From assembly GCA_028709805.1 (NCBI GenBank), contig JAQUTL010000027.1, positions 1-36,772 of the forward strand: 36,772 bases of DNA. The letters are read 5' to 3'. Positions 30,004 through 36,772 of the stretch are shown in pieces (within the stretch, counting starts at the first letter, position 1; every line of letters begins with the position of its first letter). The notes under the pieces are model-generated. The model was given only the letters and a program-made list of their open reading frames with translations. It was not told where the DNA came from and did no database searches. A program made the translations under genes and the position numbers. Source of the DNA: Victivallaceae bacterium. GTDB lineage: Bacteria > Verrucomicrobiota > Lentisphaeria > Victivallales > Victivallaceae.

Positions 30004-31983
30004 GTGGAAGGCTATGGCGCACTGCTGGTCGGCTTTATGGAGCAGACGTTCGTCATGGTGGCGCTGTGCCTGCTTCACCGGTTGCGCAAAATCATCGGCG
30101 GACACGCTTTCGTGATGTTGTTCGGAACGCTTCTGGTGCTGGGGCAGTTCCTTTCGGCCGCGCAGGTGGAGCTGCGCTGCGGATCGCTGTTCGGCCTTGA
30201 ATTGTCGCTGCCGCTGGGAATTGTGGCTGTGATCCTGCCCTGTCTGGCTTCGCTGCTGCTGGTCTATACCAGCGAGGGCACGCTGATTACTCAGCGGCTG
30301 ATCATCGGGCTTCTGGCCGCGCTCGGCATGTTCTATTACGTGTGCAAACTGACTCAGATTCAAAGCGACTGGGTGCCGTATTCTCTGAGCGTAATCTCTC
30401 CGGGCAACACGCTCAAACTGCTGTTGGACAATATCTTCAGCGCCGTGGCAGGAACGGTGGTGGCGCTGCTGCTGGCGGTGTTCATGATGCCGACCTTATA
30501 TACATTTTTGCGCCGCAGGAAGATGTGGCTTTATCCAAGTTTGCTGATTGCGCTGCTGGCCTCGCTGTTCCCGGCGGCGGTCGGGTATCTGCCTTTTTCG
30601 CACGACTTCAGCGTCGGCGGATTTCTGCCTGCGCTGCTGAACACCACCGTGCTCATAATTCCGGTGGCGGTCTATCTGGCGGCGATACTGGCGCTGTATC
30701 TGACCAGAGTCGAGCGGGAAAAAGACATCGCCAACACCCGGCCGCTTGAACTGGCGCTGGCGTTCTTCAGCGGATACGGAAAGTTCAAGGAGCTGGAACG
30801 CAACCTGTCGGAATGGGAGAACCGCCATCAGATCGTGCTCCAGAACGCCACCGATATGATTCTGCTGCTCGACATCAACGGCCGGATACAGGACGCCAAC
30901 GCCGCGGCCGAACGCATTCTGCACCTTAACAATGAAGAACTTGCCGGACTGAATTTTTTTGAGCTTGCCGGCATTGGCAGCGGCATCACCAGCGAGATTG
31001 ATGCGAAAAATCCGTCGCTCGGCGTGCGTCGCAAGATTGAAATGAAGCTGAACGACGGCTCGCCGCTTGCACTGGACATGGCGCTTTCCGAAATCCGTCT
31101 GCGCCGCCAGCTGATGTTTCTCCTTGTCGGGCGGGACATCACCGAAGAGACTAAAATGGCCTCGGAGCGCACTTTGCTCGCCGAACAGGTCGCCCACCTG
31201 CAGCGTCTGGAGGCGCTCGGCCGGCTGACCGGCGGCATTGCTCACGACTTCAACAATTATATTCACGCCATTCTCGGTCATCTTGATCTGCTCGAAATGA
31301 AATATCATCCGGACAACCCGGAACTGCTCGCCCATCTGCACAAAATCGGCGATGTGGCCGAGCAGGCCGGCAATCTCACCGGACAGCTGCTCGGCTTCGC
31401 CCGCAAGGGGAAATATCAGATTTCAGTAATCGACCTCCGGGTGCTGGCGGCGCGGGCCATGGAGCTGTTCCTGCCCAACCGCACTCAACCGGTGGAATTG
31501 AACATCGAGACCGGCGACGTTCCGCTTGAAGTCAAGGGCGACCGGATACAGCTTCAGCAGGTCATGCTCAATCTGCTGTTCAACGCCTTCGACGCCATGA
31601 AAAACAATCCGCCCGCCCGTCCGCCGCTGCTTACAGTGAAGACCGGCAAAGCCGATGAAGCACCGGTGGCGGCCGAACCGCCGCGCGCGGTCGGCAACTC
31701 GTCGCCGCCGGTCAAAATTTCGGACTATTTCTATATCATGGTTCGTGACAACGGCTGCGGCATGGATATGAAAACCCTTGAACACGCCTTTGACCCGTTC
31801 TTCACCACCAAGCCGATCGGGGAGGGCACCGGCATGGGATTGCCGATGGTCTACGGTGCGATCACCCATCATTACGGCTGGGTGCAGATCAAAAGCAAGA
31901 TTGATTTCGGCACTTCGGTGCTGCTGTTTCTTCCCACTGCGGCAATCACCCCGAAACCGATTCAGGCGGAAGTCAAACTCTGA
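30004..31983 (+). CDS. Membrane sensor histidine kinase (7-TM, PAS, HisKA, HATPase)
   Basis: 659 residues from a GTG start with AAAGGAG 7 bases upstream. Seven hydrophobic segments (about 6-24, 35-53, 68-88, 98-115, 140-169, 174-195, 207-233) form the sensor part. A PAS domain (about 270-380) follows, then HisKA with the phosphorylated His414 in GGIAHDFNN, and the ATPase domain with the N box around Asn527 (LLFNAFDAM), G1 DNGCGMD (582-588), F box DPFFTTKP and G2 GEGTGMGLPM. A Pro/Ala-rich insert (535-572) lies between N box and G1. There is no receiver domain and no response regulator nearby, so its partner is elsewhere. It probably belongs to the mcsAB transcript. Confidence 0.92.
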   Translation: MEGYGALLVGFMEQTFVMVALCLLHRLRKIIGGHAFVMLFGTLLVLGQFLSAAQVELRCGSLFGLELSLPLGIVAVILPCLASLLLVYTSEGTLITQRLIIGLLAALGMFYYVCKLTQIQSDWVPYSLSVISPGNTLKLLLDNIFSAVAGTVVALLLAVFMMPTLYTFLRRRKMWLYPSLLIALLASLFPAAVGYLPFSHDFSVGGFLPALLNTTVLIIPVAVYLAAILALYLTRVEREKDIANTRPLELALAFFSGYGKFKELERNLSEWENRHQIVLQNATDMILLLDINGRIQDANAAAERILHLNNEELAGLNFFELAGIGSGITSEIDAKNPSLGVRRKIEMKLNDGSPLALDMALSEIRLRRQLMFLLVGRDITEETKMASERTLLAEQVAHLQRLEALGRLTGGIAHDFNNYIHAILGHLDLLEMKYHPDNPELLAHLHKIGDVAEQAGNLTGQLLGFARKGKYQISVIDLRVLAARAMELFLPNRTQPVELNIETGDVPLEVKGDRIQLQQVMLNLLFNAFDAMKNNPPARPPLLTVKTGKADEAPVAAEPPRAVGNSSPPVKISDYFYIMVRDNGCGMDMKTLEHAFDPFFTTKPIGEGTGMGLPMVYGAITHHYGWVQIKSKIDFGTSVLLFLPTAAITPKPIQAEVKL

Positions 31984-32050
31984 ATTTCCGCCATTCGCCG
32001 TCATTGCCGGCAAGAAGGAAACGCGGATTTCATGACGGCCGGAAAGACAT

Positions 32051-32077
32051 AAAAAAGCCGGACTTTTTACATCCGGC
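32051..32077 (-). terminator. Terminator between convergent units (best on the minus strand)
   Basis: On the minus strand GCCGGA/TCCGGC (6 bp, 9-base loop) is followed directly by TTTTTT (32056-32051), a good terminator for the lptE-like unit. On the plus strand a larger CGGCCGG/CCGGCCG pairing (about 32036-32079) with a T-rich tail to 32090 may end the histidine kinase transcript. A third hairpin (AGGCGC/GCGCCT, 32094-32114) lies between this and the lptE-like stop. Confidence 0.7.
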
Positions 32078-32160
32078 CGGATTTCTTTTTATAAGGCGCG
32101 AATTAAAAGCGCCTGATTCTTCGGGCAATCTTCCTGCGGCGCCGAGACAATGTGCCGCGC

Positions 32161-32664
32161 TTACCACGCCTCGGTAGTCGCCACCACCGCGCGCTGGGCG
32201 GCGTTGGCGCAGGCGCGAAGCGTCGCCTGATGGCGGTTGGTCTCCATGTCGGCCTGAACCTGGAACAGCGACTCGCCGGTAACCGTCCGTTTGGAGATCA
32301 ACGGTTCGCGTTTACCTGGTATGATCACGGAAAATTCCATCGTGACGCTGACCTGCCATTCGGTCGGTCGATAGATCACGTCGTCATCGTACGAATCGTC
32401 GCTTACTTCGATGTAGGTGACGGACAGAACTCTGGCGTTGAGAATGCAGTCGGCGGTGTTCAGACCGTCGAGTTCAAGACTGCCGTCCACCATAAACTGT
32501 TCATTGAGCGCCATGCGCATTTCACTGGCCAGATTATACGCCGCTGTCTCGTTCACCACCGGAGCCACGGCGATCGACTTGATCTGCGGGTGCATCAGCG
32601 ATCCCCAGTGATAACATCCGGCCAGCAGCAGCGCCGCCGCGACAACCAAAAACTGTCTCATCAT
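32161..32664 (-). CDS. LptE-like outer-membrane lipoprotein
   Basis: 167 residues. A lipoprotein signal peptide ends in LLAGC, with lipidated Cys17. The mature start CYHWGSL, followed by IKSIAVAPVVNET, is the pattern of LptE (LPS-assembly lipoprotein). The remainder is a mixed alpha/beta domain of the right size. LptE plugs the LptD barrel that inserts LPS into the outer membrane; no lptD is in the window. The assignment is by pattern and should be taken as family-level. It overlaps the upstream BamD-like gene by ATGA. GGAGAAAAA serves as RBS; the second ATG, one codon later, is an alternative start. Confidence 0.75.
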   Translation of the reverse strand: MMRQFLVVAAALLLAGCYHWGSLMHPQIKSIAVAPVVNETAAYNLASEMRMALNEQFMVDGSLELDGLNTADCILNARVLSVTYIEVSDDSYDDDVIYRPTEWQVSVTMEFSVIIPGKREPLISKRTVTGESLFQVQADMETNRHQATLRACANAAQRAVVATTEAW

Positions 32665-33740
32665 TTTTTCTCCGTGTTTTTATCCAGACCGAGGTCGCGC
32701 ACCGGAACCAGATATTTTCCGTCGCTCTGCTGCGGCGTGATCAGCAGCTCGCCGCCGGAAGGCGGAATCGGCATGGCGTCATAGGTCAGCACGCGAGGCT
32801 CGACCGCCGGGGCGACCGGCTGTGGAATATAAGTTTTGTCCATTTTGGTCAGCAGCCGCTCGGCCTGATCCGAGCTGGTGGAGTCAGGATAAAGCCGGAT
32901 GACCTCGCCAAGATAACGCTCCGCCGCCTCCTGCCGGCCGTTGTCCGAATAGAATTTTGCCACGGACAGCAGCCGTTCGGCCTGAATGTCCCGCGTTGTG
33001 CGGATCAGCATGTCGACGTAGGCCGTCTCCTTGGCGTCCGGATAGCGGAGCTTGAACTCGTTGAGCACCTGAACCGCTTCGCGGTTGTAGGCGCCGTCGC
33101 CGTCGCCGTATTTGGCCATGCTGGCCAGCGCCACGCCGAGATGAAGCTGGGCCGAACGCGCTTCCGGTGTGTCAGGATAATCGCGGACAACGCCGCGCAG
33201 CACCTCTATCGGCTTGTTCATATCGGTGCCGCCGGCTTCAAGCATACGTTCCGCCATGCGGAGTTTCGCCTGCGGGGCGCGCTCGGAATAGGGGGCGTGC
33301 GAAAGTGCTTTTTCATAGACTTCGATTGAGCGGTCGGTGTCGCGCAGCCACGGCACCCAGCGCAAAGCGTAATAGGCTGGGTCGCGGTGTCCCTCGTAGA
33401 ATTTGTCGCCCAGCTCGAATTCGCGGGCGGCGAAAGACGGAAATTCGACATGCGACGCATAACTGGTCAGCAGTTTTTCGATGTTTTCAAACTCCCGGTA
33501 ATAAAGTTCGGCTTTGCGGTATGAATTCACCGCCAGTTTTACCGCCGCGGCTTTCAGTTCGGCGGAATCGGCCATGTGTTCGGCGTCGAGCGCGGTCTTG
33601 GCCGCGTCGTAATAATCTTTTGCCTTGAATTCGGCGGTCGCCTCCTTGAGCAGACCGCGACCCTCAGCGTCGTCGGCGTTCAAAAGCGGCGCGGCGGCCA
33701 GCAGACACAACGCCGCCAAAGCGATTTTCAGCTGTTTCAT
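32661..33740 (-). CDS. Periplasmic tetratricopeptide protein, BamD/YfiO-like
   Basis: 359 residues from the ATG at 33740, which has GGA about 6 bases upstream; the longer frame to 33806 runs into the promoter. The signal peptide (1 to about 21, ending LLNA) lacks a lipobox cysteine at the cleavage site, so this looks periplasmic rather than a lipoprotein like classic BamD. Residues about 25-290 are helical with repeated TPR-like segments (for example EGRGLLKEATAEFKAKDYY and the YPDTPEA and YPDSTSS turns seen in BamD). A Pro-rich C-terminal tail (about 290-359) follows. A role in outer-membrane protein or envelope assembly is inferred from its similarity and from its overlap with the lptE-like gene. 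Confidence 0.72.
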   Translation of the reverse strand: MKQLKIALAALCLLAAAPLLNADDAEGRGLLKEATAEFKAKDYYDAAKTALDAEHMADSAELKAAAVKLAVNSYRKAELYYREFENIEKLLTSYASHVEFPSFAAREFELGDKFYEGHRDPAYYALRWVPWLRDTDRSIEVYEKALSHAPYSERAPQAKLRMAERMLEAGGTDMNKPIEVLRGVVRDYPDTPEARSAQLHLGVALASMAKYGDGDGAYNREAVQVLNEFKLRYPDAKETAYVDMLIRTTRDIQAERLLSVAKFYSDNGRQEAAERYLGEVIRLYPDSTSSDQAERLLTKMDKTYIPQPVAPAVEPRVLTYDAMPIPPSGGELLITPQQSDGKYLVPVRDLGLDKNTEKK

Positions 33741-33777
33741 TATATTCCAATCCGGTTGATTATAAAGCATCGTAAGT

Positions 33778-33806
33778 AAGATACCGCGATTTTTCATATT
33801 TTTCAA
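33778..33806 (-). promoter_or_regulatory. sigma70-like promoter of the BamD-like/LptE-like unit
   Basis: On the minus strand TTGAAA (33806-33801), 17-base spacer, TATCTT (33783-33778). The leader is about 30 bases. Confidence 0.6.
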
Positions 33807-33921
33807 CTTTATTTTTATTCATTTGCATAAAATAATGGTATATTATAAGAAGCGCCGCTCCGGACGGGGCCGTAACACCGCCGGACAAAACCGATAATGA
33901 AATTTACAGGAAAAAAAGCTG

Positions 33922-34770
33922 ATGAATAAACAGGAACTTTTCGCGGCGCTGGAATCGCTGGGCATGCGGCCGGGGCGCGGACTCGGACAGAATTTTTTGC
34001 TTGACAACAATCTGCTTGAGTGCATTGTGCGTTCGGCCGGTGTCGTGCGCGGCATGAACATACTTGAGGTCGGTCCCGGATTCGGCGCACTGACTTCCCT
34101 GATGCTGGACGCCGGAGCAAATGTCTGCGCCATTGAATTCGACCGGCGTCTGGCCGGGTATCTGCGAAGCACGCTGGGCGGCCGCTCCAACTTCCATTTG
34201 GTCGAGGGCGACGCTTGCAAGGTTGCGCTGGACGGTCTGCTGCCAATGCCGTTTCACGCGGTGGCCAATCTGCCGTATGCGGTGAGTTCGGTATTCATCG
34301 CCCGCCTGCTGGAATTGCCGGAGCCGCCGGCAAGCTGTTTTTTCATGCTTCAGAAAGAGATGGCGCAACGGCTGGCGGCGGTTCCGGGGACCGGAAACTA
34401 CGGCGCGCTGTCGGTTCGCGCCCAGCTGGTTTACGACCTGACGCTGGAGCGCGTTGTGCCGCCGGAGGTGTTTTTTCCGCCGCCGGAGGTGGAGTCGGCA
34501 TTGCTGCGCGGAACTTTGAAGGAACAGCGTCCGCCGCGCGAGGTGCGGGAGCGCACCGCGAAGGCGGCGAAGGTGGCGTTCAATCAGCGCCGCAAAAAAA
34601 TAGTCAATTCGCTGGGGCCGCTGTATGGCGCGGACAACGTCCGCGCGGCGCTTGAGACAATGGGGCTTGCCGCCGACATCCGTCCGGAACGGCTGACCGC
34701 GGATCAATTCATCATTCTGGCCGGCGAACTTGAAAAAAACAACGGCGCGGCGGACGCGCCGGAAAAATAA
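33922..34770 (+). CDS. rsmA: 16S rRNA adenine dimethyltransferase RsmA/KsgA
   Basis: 282 residues, typical for the family. It dimethylates two adjacent adenines near the 3' end of 16S rRNA during 30S maturation. Visible motifs are GRGLGQNFLLD (18-28), SAM motif I LEVGPGFGALT (48-58), the acidic IEFD loop (71-74) and the catalytic NLPY (116-119). The PPEVFFPPPEVES segment and the NQRRKK basic stretch of the C-terminal domain also fit. AGGAAAA lies upstream of the ATG. An AT-rich 181-base region separates it from the divergent BamD-like gene; a -10-like TATAAG occurs near 33845 but its -35 is poor. Its stop lies 4 bases from the stop of the convergent ttcA-like gene. Confidence 0.95.
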   Translation: MNKQELFAALESLGMRPGRGLGQNFLLDNNLLECIVRSAGVVRGMNILEVGPGFGALTSLMLDAGANVCAIEFDRRLAGYLRSTLGGRSNFHLVEGDACKVALDGLLPMPFHAVANLPYAVSSVFIARLLELPEPPASCFFMLQKEMAQRLAAVPGTGNYGALSVRAQLVYDLTLERVVPPEVFFPPPEVESALLRGTLKEQRPPREVRERTAKAAKVAFNQRRKKIVNSLGPLYGADNVRAALETMGLAADIRPERLTADQFIILAGELEKNNGAADAPEK

Positions 34771-34774
34771 CGAA

Positions 34775-35548
34775 TCAATCGTCCAGACCAAGAAACCGGC
34801 GGTCAAGCAGAAATTCCGGACGCACGTCGCGCATTGCCTCCAGCATGTTTTCCCGGACGTTCGGAATGCGTTTTTCCAGCCGGGAGATCAACCGGGCGAA
34901 GCCGGCCCGGTCGCCGGTTTGCTTCAACTCTCCGGCATAGGGGCAGCGCCCGGAAAAACGCATTTTCAAAGTAGCCGCCGCCGCCTTGATGTCGCTTTCC
35001 GGCGTGGTTATAAGCGGACGGATCACCCGAAGGCGGCCGCCGTCCGCCGGGACGTTGGCACCCATGGTGGTCAGCCCCTGACCACGGAACAGCCCGATCA
35101 GCAGCGAGACCGCCGCGTCGTCCAGATGCTGCGCCAGCACCAGCTTGTTGCAGTTCAGCCGGTGCGCCAGACCGGACAATACGCCGCGCCGCAGCCGCGA
35201 ACAGATCACGCACGGGGAACGGCGGTCGCCGGGTTTTTCCGCGATAATGGCGCCGACGTCCATGCCGCAGACGTGAAACTCCACGCCGCACTCTTCCGCA
35301 AAGCGGCGCACCCGGTCGATTCGAAAGCCGGGATAGCCCGGATCAAAGGTCGCCGCGGCCAGCGAGAATCCGACCGGCGAGCGCCGGACGAAGCCGCTCA
35401 GCAGTTTCAGCAGCACCATCGAGTCCTTGCCGCCGGACACGCCGAGCAGCAGACGGTCGCCCGCTTCGATCATCCGGTATTCGGCAATGGCCGTTCCGGT
35501 TTTGCGGCGCAGTCTGCGCCATATTTTTTCCGTATCACTGTTTGTCAT
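34775..35548 (-). CDS. ttcA: TtcA-family tRNA 2-thiolation enzyme (PP-loop ATPase)
   Basis: 257 residues, a little shorter than E. coli TtcA (311). The ATP-binding PP-loop is SGGKDS (38-43). The cluster cysteines are Cys113 and Cys116 (CVIC-SRLRRG) with Cys202 (RCPYAGE) as the likely third ligand, the TtcA arrangement. TtcA thiolates cytidine 32 of certain tRNAs using an Fe-S cluster. AQHLDD and RVIRPL are further family motifs. AGGTGA is the likely RBS. The gene converges on rsmA with only 4 bases between stops and no terminator between them. TilS-type lysidine synthases are excluded by the paired cysteines and the lack of their C-terminal domain. Confidence 0.88.
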   Translation of the reverse strand: MTNSDTEKIWRRLRRKTGTAIAEYRMIEAGDRLLLGVSGGKDSMVLLKLLSGFVRRSPVGFSLAAATFDPGYPGFRIDRVRRFAEECGVEFHVCGMDVGAIIAEKPGDRRSPCVICSRLRRGVLSGLAHRLNCNKLVLAQHLDDAAVSLLIGLFRGQGLTTMGANVPADGGRLRVIRPLITTPESDIKAAAATLKMRFSGRCPYAGELKQTGDRAGFARLISRLEKRIPNVRENMLEAMRDVRPEFLLDRRFLGLDD

Positions 35549-35577
35549 AAAATCACCTGAGGGTGTTGCCGCGGCAC

Positions 35578-35605
35578 AAAAAAGGCCGTCCGAGACGGGA
35601 CGGCC
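35578..35605 (-). terminator. Intrinsic terminator after the membrane protein gene
   Basis: On the minus strand a perfect 8-bp stem GGCCGTCC/GGACGGCC with a 6-base loop is followed by TTTTTT (35583-35578). Confidence 0.9.
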
Positions 35606-35624
35606 TGGACGATTTTAACCTAAC

Positions 35625-36413
35625 TTAGGGCTCGATGAACACATAAGATTCATTGAACGCCTGCATCAGATCGCTCGGAGCGGATTCGCCGAGCCGGAAG
35701 CCGCGTTTGCGCTGCAGCGCGCCGGCGATGCTTTTGGCCTTGAGCAGTTCCTTGGCCAGCGAGTTGTTGATCGAGTTGGCCGCGAAATATATCTGCACCG
35801 GGTTGTTCTTCTTTTTCAGGATGGAAATCGAGCGGACCTCATCCATCGAGTTCGGCATTTCGGAAATGATGAAGATCGCTTTTGCGTCGGTCTTGGAAAG
35901 CACGTTGTTGTAATCTTTGGCGGTGACGATCATGCCGAAGGGAACCGATGCGGCCGCTTCTTCCGGCATGCCGGTGGATTTGGACGGTTCGACCGCGACG
36001 ACTTCAAAATTTTCGCCGACGCCGGACTTCTTGAGCGCGTCGATCAACGCGCCGATGCGGCCGCGGTCGGCGCCGTTAAGCTTTTCGTTGTCGTTGGGGT
36101 TGACGACCACAAGCACCTTGCCGGAGGGATTGGCTTCGGCGATCTTCTGGCCGATGGCGAATCCCTGAGAGGCGAAGAACTGATCGCTGGCGTTGGAGAC
36201 ACGCTCTTCGGAGGACGAGCCGATGCCGACGGCGCTGAGCATGCCGGAGTGCCACATCAGCGCGCCGCCGGAAATGATGACCACCGCGAGCAGAAGCAGT
36301 GAAAACATCTGCGCTTTCGGGTTTACCGCCTGCTGCTTGTTGAACACATAGATTCCGATCAGGGAACCGAGCACCACAATGCCAAGCGCATAATCAATGA
36401 GTCCAAGATTCAT
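35625..36413 (-). CDS. Membrane-anchored protein with Rossmann-like soluble domain, function unknown
   Basis: 262 residues from the ATG at 36413, with AAGGAG 6 bases upstream; the frame continues to a TTG two codons earlier. Two hydrophobic segments (about 6-25 and 36-57) form a membrane anchor. The rest (about 80-262) alternates short hydrophobic strands (GKVLVVVNP, FEVVAVEP, AIFIISEMP, PVQIYFAAN) with helices, as in Rossmann or periplasmic-binding-protein folds. No catalytic motif is recognised. It is a single-gene unit with a good promoter, a structured leader (36430-36459) and a strong terminator, so it is probably well expressed. Confidence 0.75.
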   Translation of the reverse strand: MNLGLIDYALGIVVLGSLIGIYVFNKQQAVNPKAQMFSLLLLAVVIISGGALMWHSGMLSAVGIGSSSEERVSNASDQFFASQGFAIGQKIAEANPSGKVLVVVNPNDNEKLNGADRGRIGALIDALKKSGVGENFEVVAVEPSKSTGMPEEAAASVPFGMIVTAKDYNNVLSKTDAKAIFIISEMPNSMDEVRSISILKKKNNPVQIYFAANSINNSLAKELLKAKSIAGALQRKRGFRLGESAPSDLMQAFNESYVFIEP

Positions 36414-36429
36414 TTTCAACTCCTTTTTG

Positions 36430-36459
36430 AGACCGGCCCGATGCGGGCGTGAACGGTCT
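36430..36459 (-). promoter_or_regulatory. Nested leader hairpin before the membrane protein gene
   Basis: Outer arms AGACCG/CGGTCT (6 bp) enclose inner arms GCCCG/CGGGC (5 bp, ATG loop), with a 5-base bulge on one side. It sits about 5-10 bases upstream of the Shine-Dalgarno, so it could affect translation or mRNA stability. Confidence 0.4.
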
Positions 36460-36490
36460 GGTTTGTTAAACGTTCCACGATTGCAATCAT

Positions 36491-36519
36491 AAGATATAAC
36501 CCGATTATAAAAAAATCAA
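36491..36519 (-). promoter_or_regulatory. sigma70-like promoter of the membrane protein gene
   Basis: On the minus strand TTGATT (36519-36514), 17-base spacer, TATCTT (36496-36491). It has the same -10 box as the BamD-like unit. Confidence 0.6.
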
Positions 36520-36772
36520 CATTGCTTTTCCATTTTTTTTGATTTTTACCCGGGAATGCAATTTTTTTAAACGATTCTAATGACAAAACGGCTTTTTTTT
36601 CACAAAAACATGAGTTTACGGCCATTGCATTTCAGTTATGCATATGACCTGAATCCGTGAAAGAAACACCGTGTTTCTCTCATTATTGTTATTATGCTAT
36701 AAATTTATAGCAACTTTATTTGATTTTCAAGTCTTTTGATAACAAAATCGATGATAAGTTCACTTTTTCATA
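36520..36772. other. AT-rich non-coding stretch at the right edge
   Basis: There are no credible genes in this part of the 350-base non-coding end. Features seen are a small hairpin (AGAAACA/TGTTTCT near 36663-36679) and a perfect 16-bp palindrome (36696-36711). TTGAAA occurs on the minus strand near 36727, 15 bases ahead of a TATAAA. These may belong to a promoter region of genes beyond the window. Confidence 0.4.
36696..36711. repeat. Perfect 16-bp palindrome GCTATAAATTTATAGC
   Basis: The sequence is self-complementary over its full length and lies in AT-rich DNA with promoter-like hexamers around it. It could be an operator or simply an AT-rich chance palindrome. Confidence 0.4.

Noticed and set aside
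36416-36625. A 69-codon minus-strand frame in the right-hand non-coding region
   Set aside because: It crosses the promoter and leader of the downstream membrane gene and has no RBS or motif.

Overview
The window looks like chromosomal DNA of a Gram-negative-type, GC-rich bacterium. It encodes a lipoprotein resembling the LPS-assembly factor LptE, a BamD-like tetratricopeptide protein and an MsbA-type ABC exporter, which point to an outer membrane. It also encodes the McsA/McsB protein-arginine kinase pair and a giant AIDA-type strand-loop-strand repeat protein. That combination fits the PVC group, most plausibly Lentisphaerota/Victivallales. This placement is an inference from gene content only. 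There are no insertion sequences, phage genes or CRISPR arrays. Intergenic regions are short and AT-rich, and most transcription units start with a recognisable sigma70-like promoter (TTGAAA/TTGCAA-N16-17-TATATT/TATCTT/TATACT) and several end in hairpin terminators.

Layout. 1-8100 is on the minus strand: an edge-truncated secreted protein behind a fused homocysteine methyltransferase/methylenetetrahydrofolate reductase; a secreted coiled-coil/poly-proline protein; two tandem PilT-family ATPase homologues; and a SAM methyltransferase followed by an HD phosphohydrolase. 8190-14358 is a plus-strand central-metabolism operon: citrate synthase, a PLP aminotransferase, glucose-6-phosphate isomerase, an EpmB/lysine-2,3-aminomutase-like radical SAM enzyme and PyrF. 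The last three are joined by 4-bp ATGA overlaps, and a strong terminator follows. 14369-19539 is a self-contained unit with its own promoter and terminator, encoding the 1647-residue repeat protein. Two tRNA genes (Ala-GGC, Gln-CTG) follow.

19992-25394 is on the minus strand: a TRAM-less RNA m5U methyltransferase homologue, then an operon of sugar aminotransferase (DegT family), ABC exporter and YdjC/ChbG deacetylase that probably makes or moves an amino-sugar glycolipid or glycan. 25504-31983 is on the plus strand: an RlmD-like rRNA methyltransferase, RadC and a HEPN-motif membrane protein, then McsA, McsB and a 7-TM PAS histidine kinase. 32161-33740 (minus) holds the BamD-like and LptE-like envelope pair, divergent from rsmA/ksgA (plus), which converges on a ttcA-like tRNA thiolase (minus). 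The window ends with an unknown membrane protein and an AT-rich non-coding stretch.

The most unusual feature is the tandem PilT-family pair at 3516-6603. Both copies have lost the Walker A lysine (Thr in one, Arg in the other). The smaller one has also lost the Walker B glutamate and the His-box histidine. They are expressed from a strong promoter with a perfect inverted repeat at the predicted transcription start. Other points worth a second look are the giant repeat protein with neither signal peptide nor beta-barrel, a HEPN-motif membrane protein translationally coupled to radC, an MsbA-like exporter with an insert of about 100 residues between TM1 and TM2, and an inverted repeat bracketing the putative -10 box of mcsAB.
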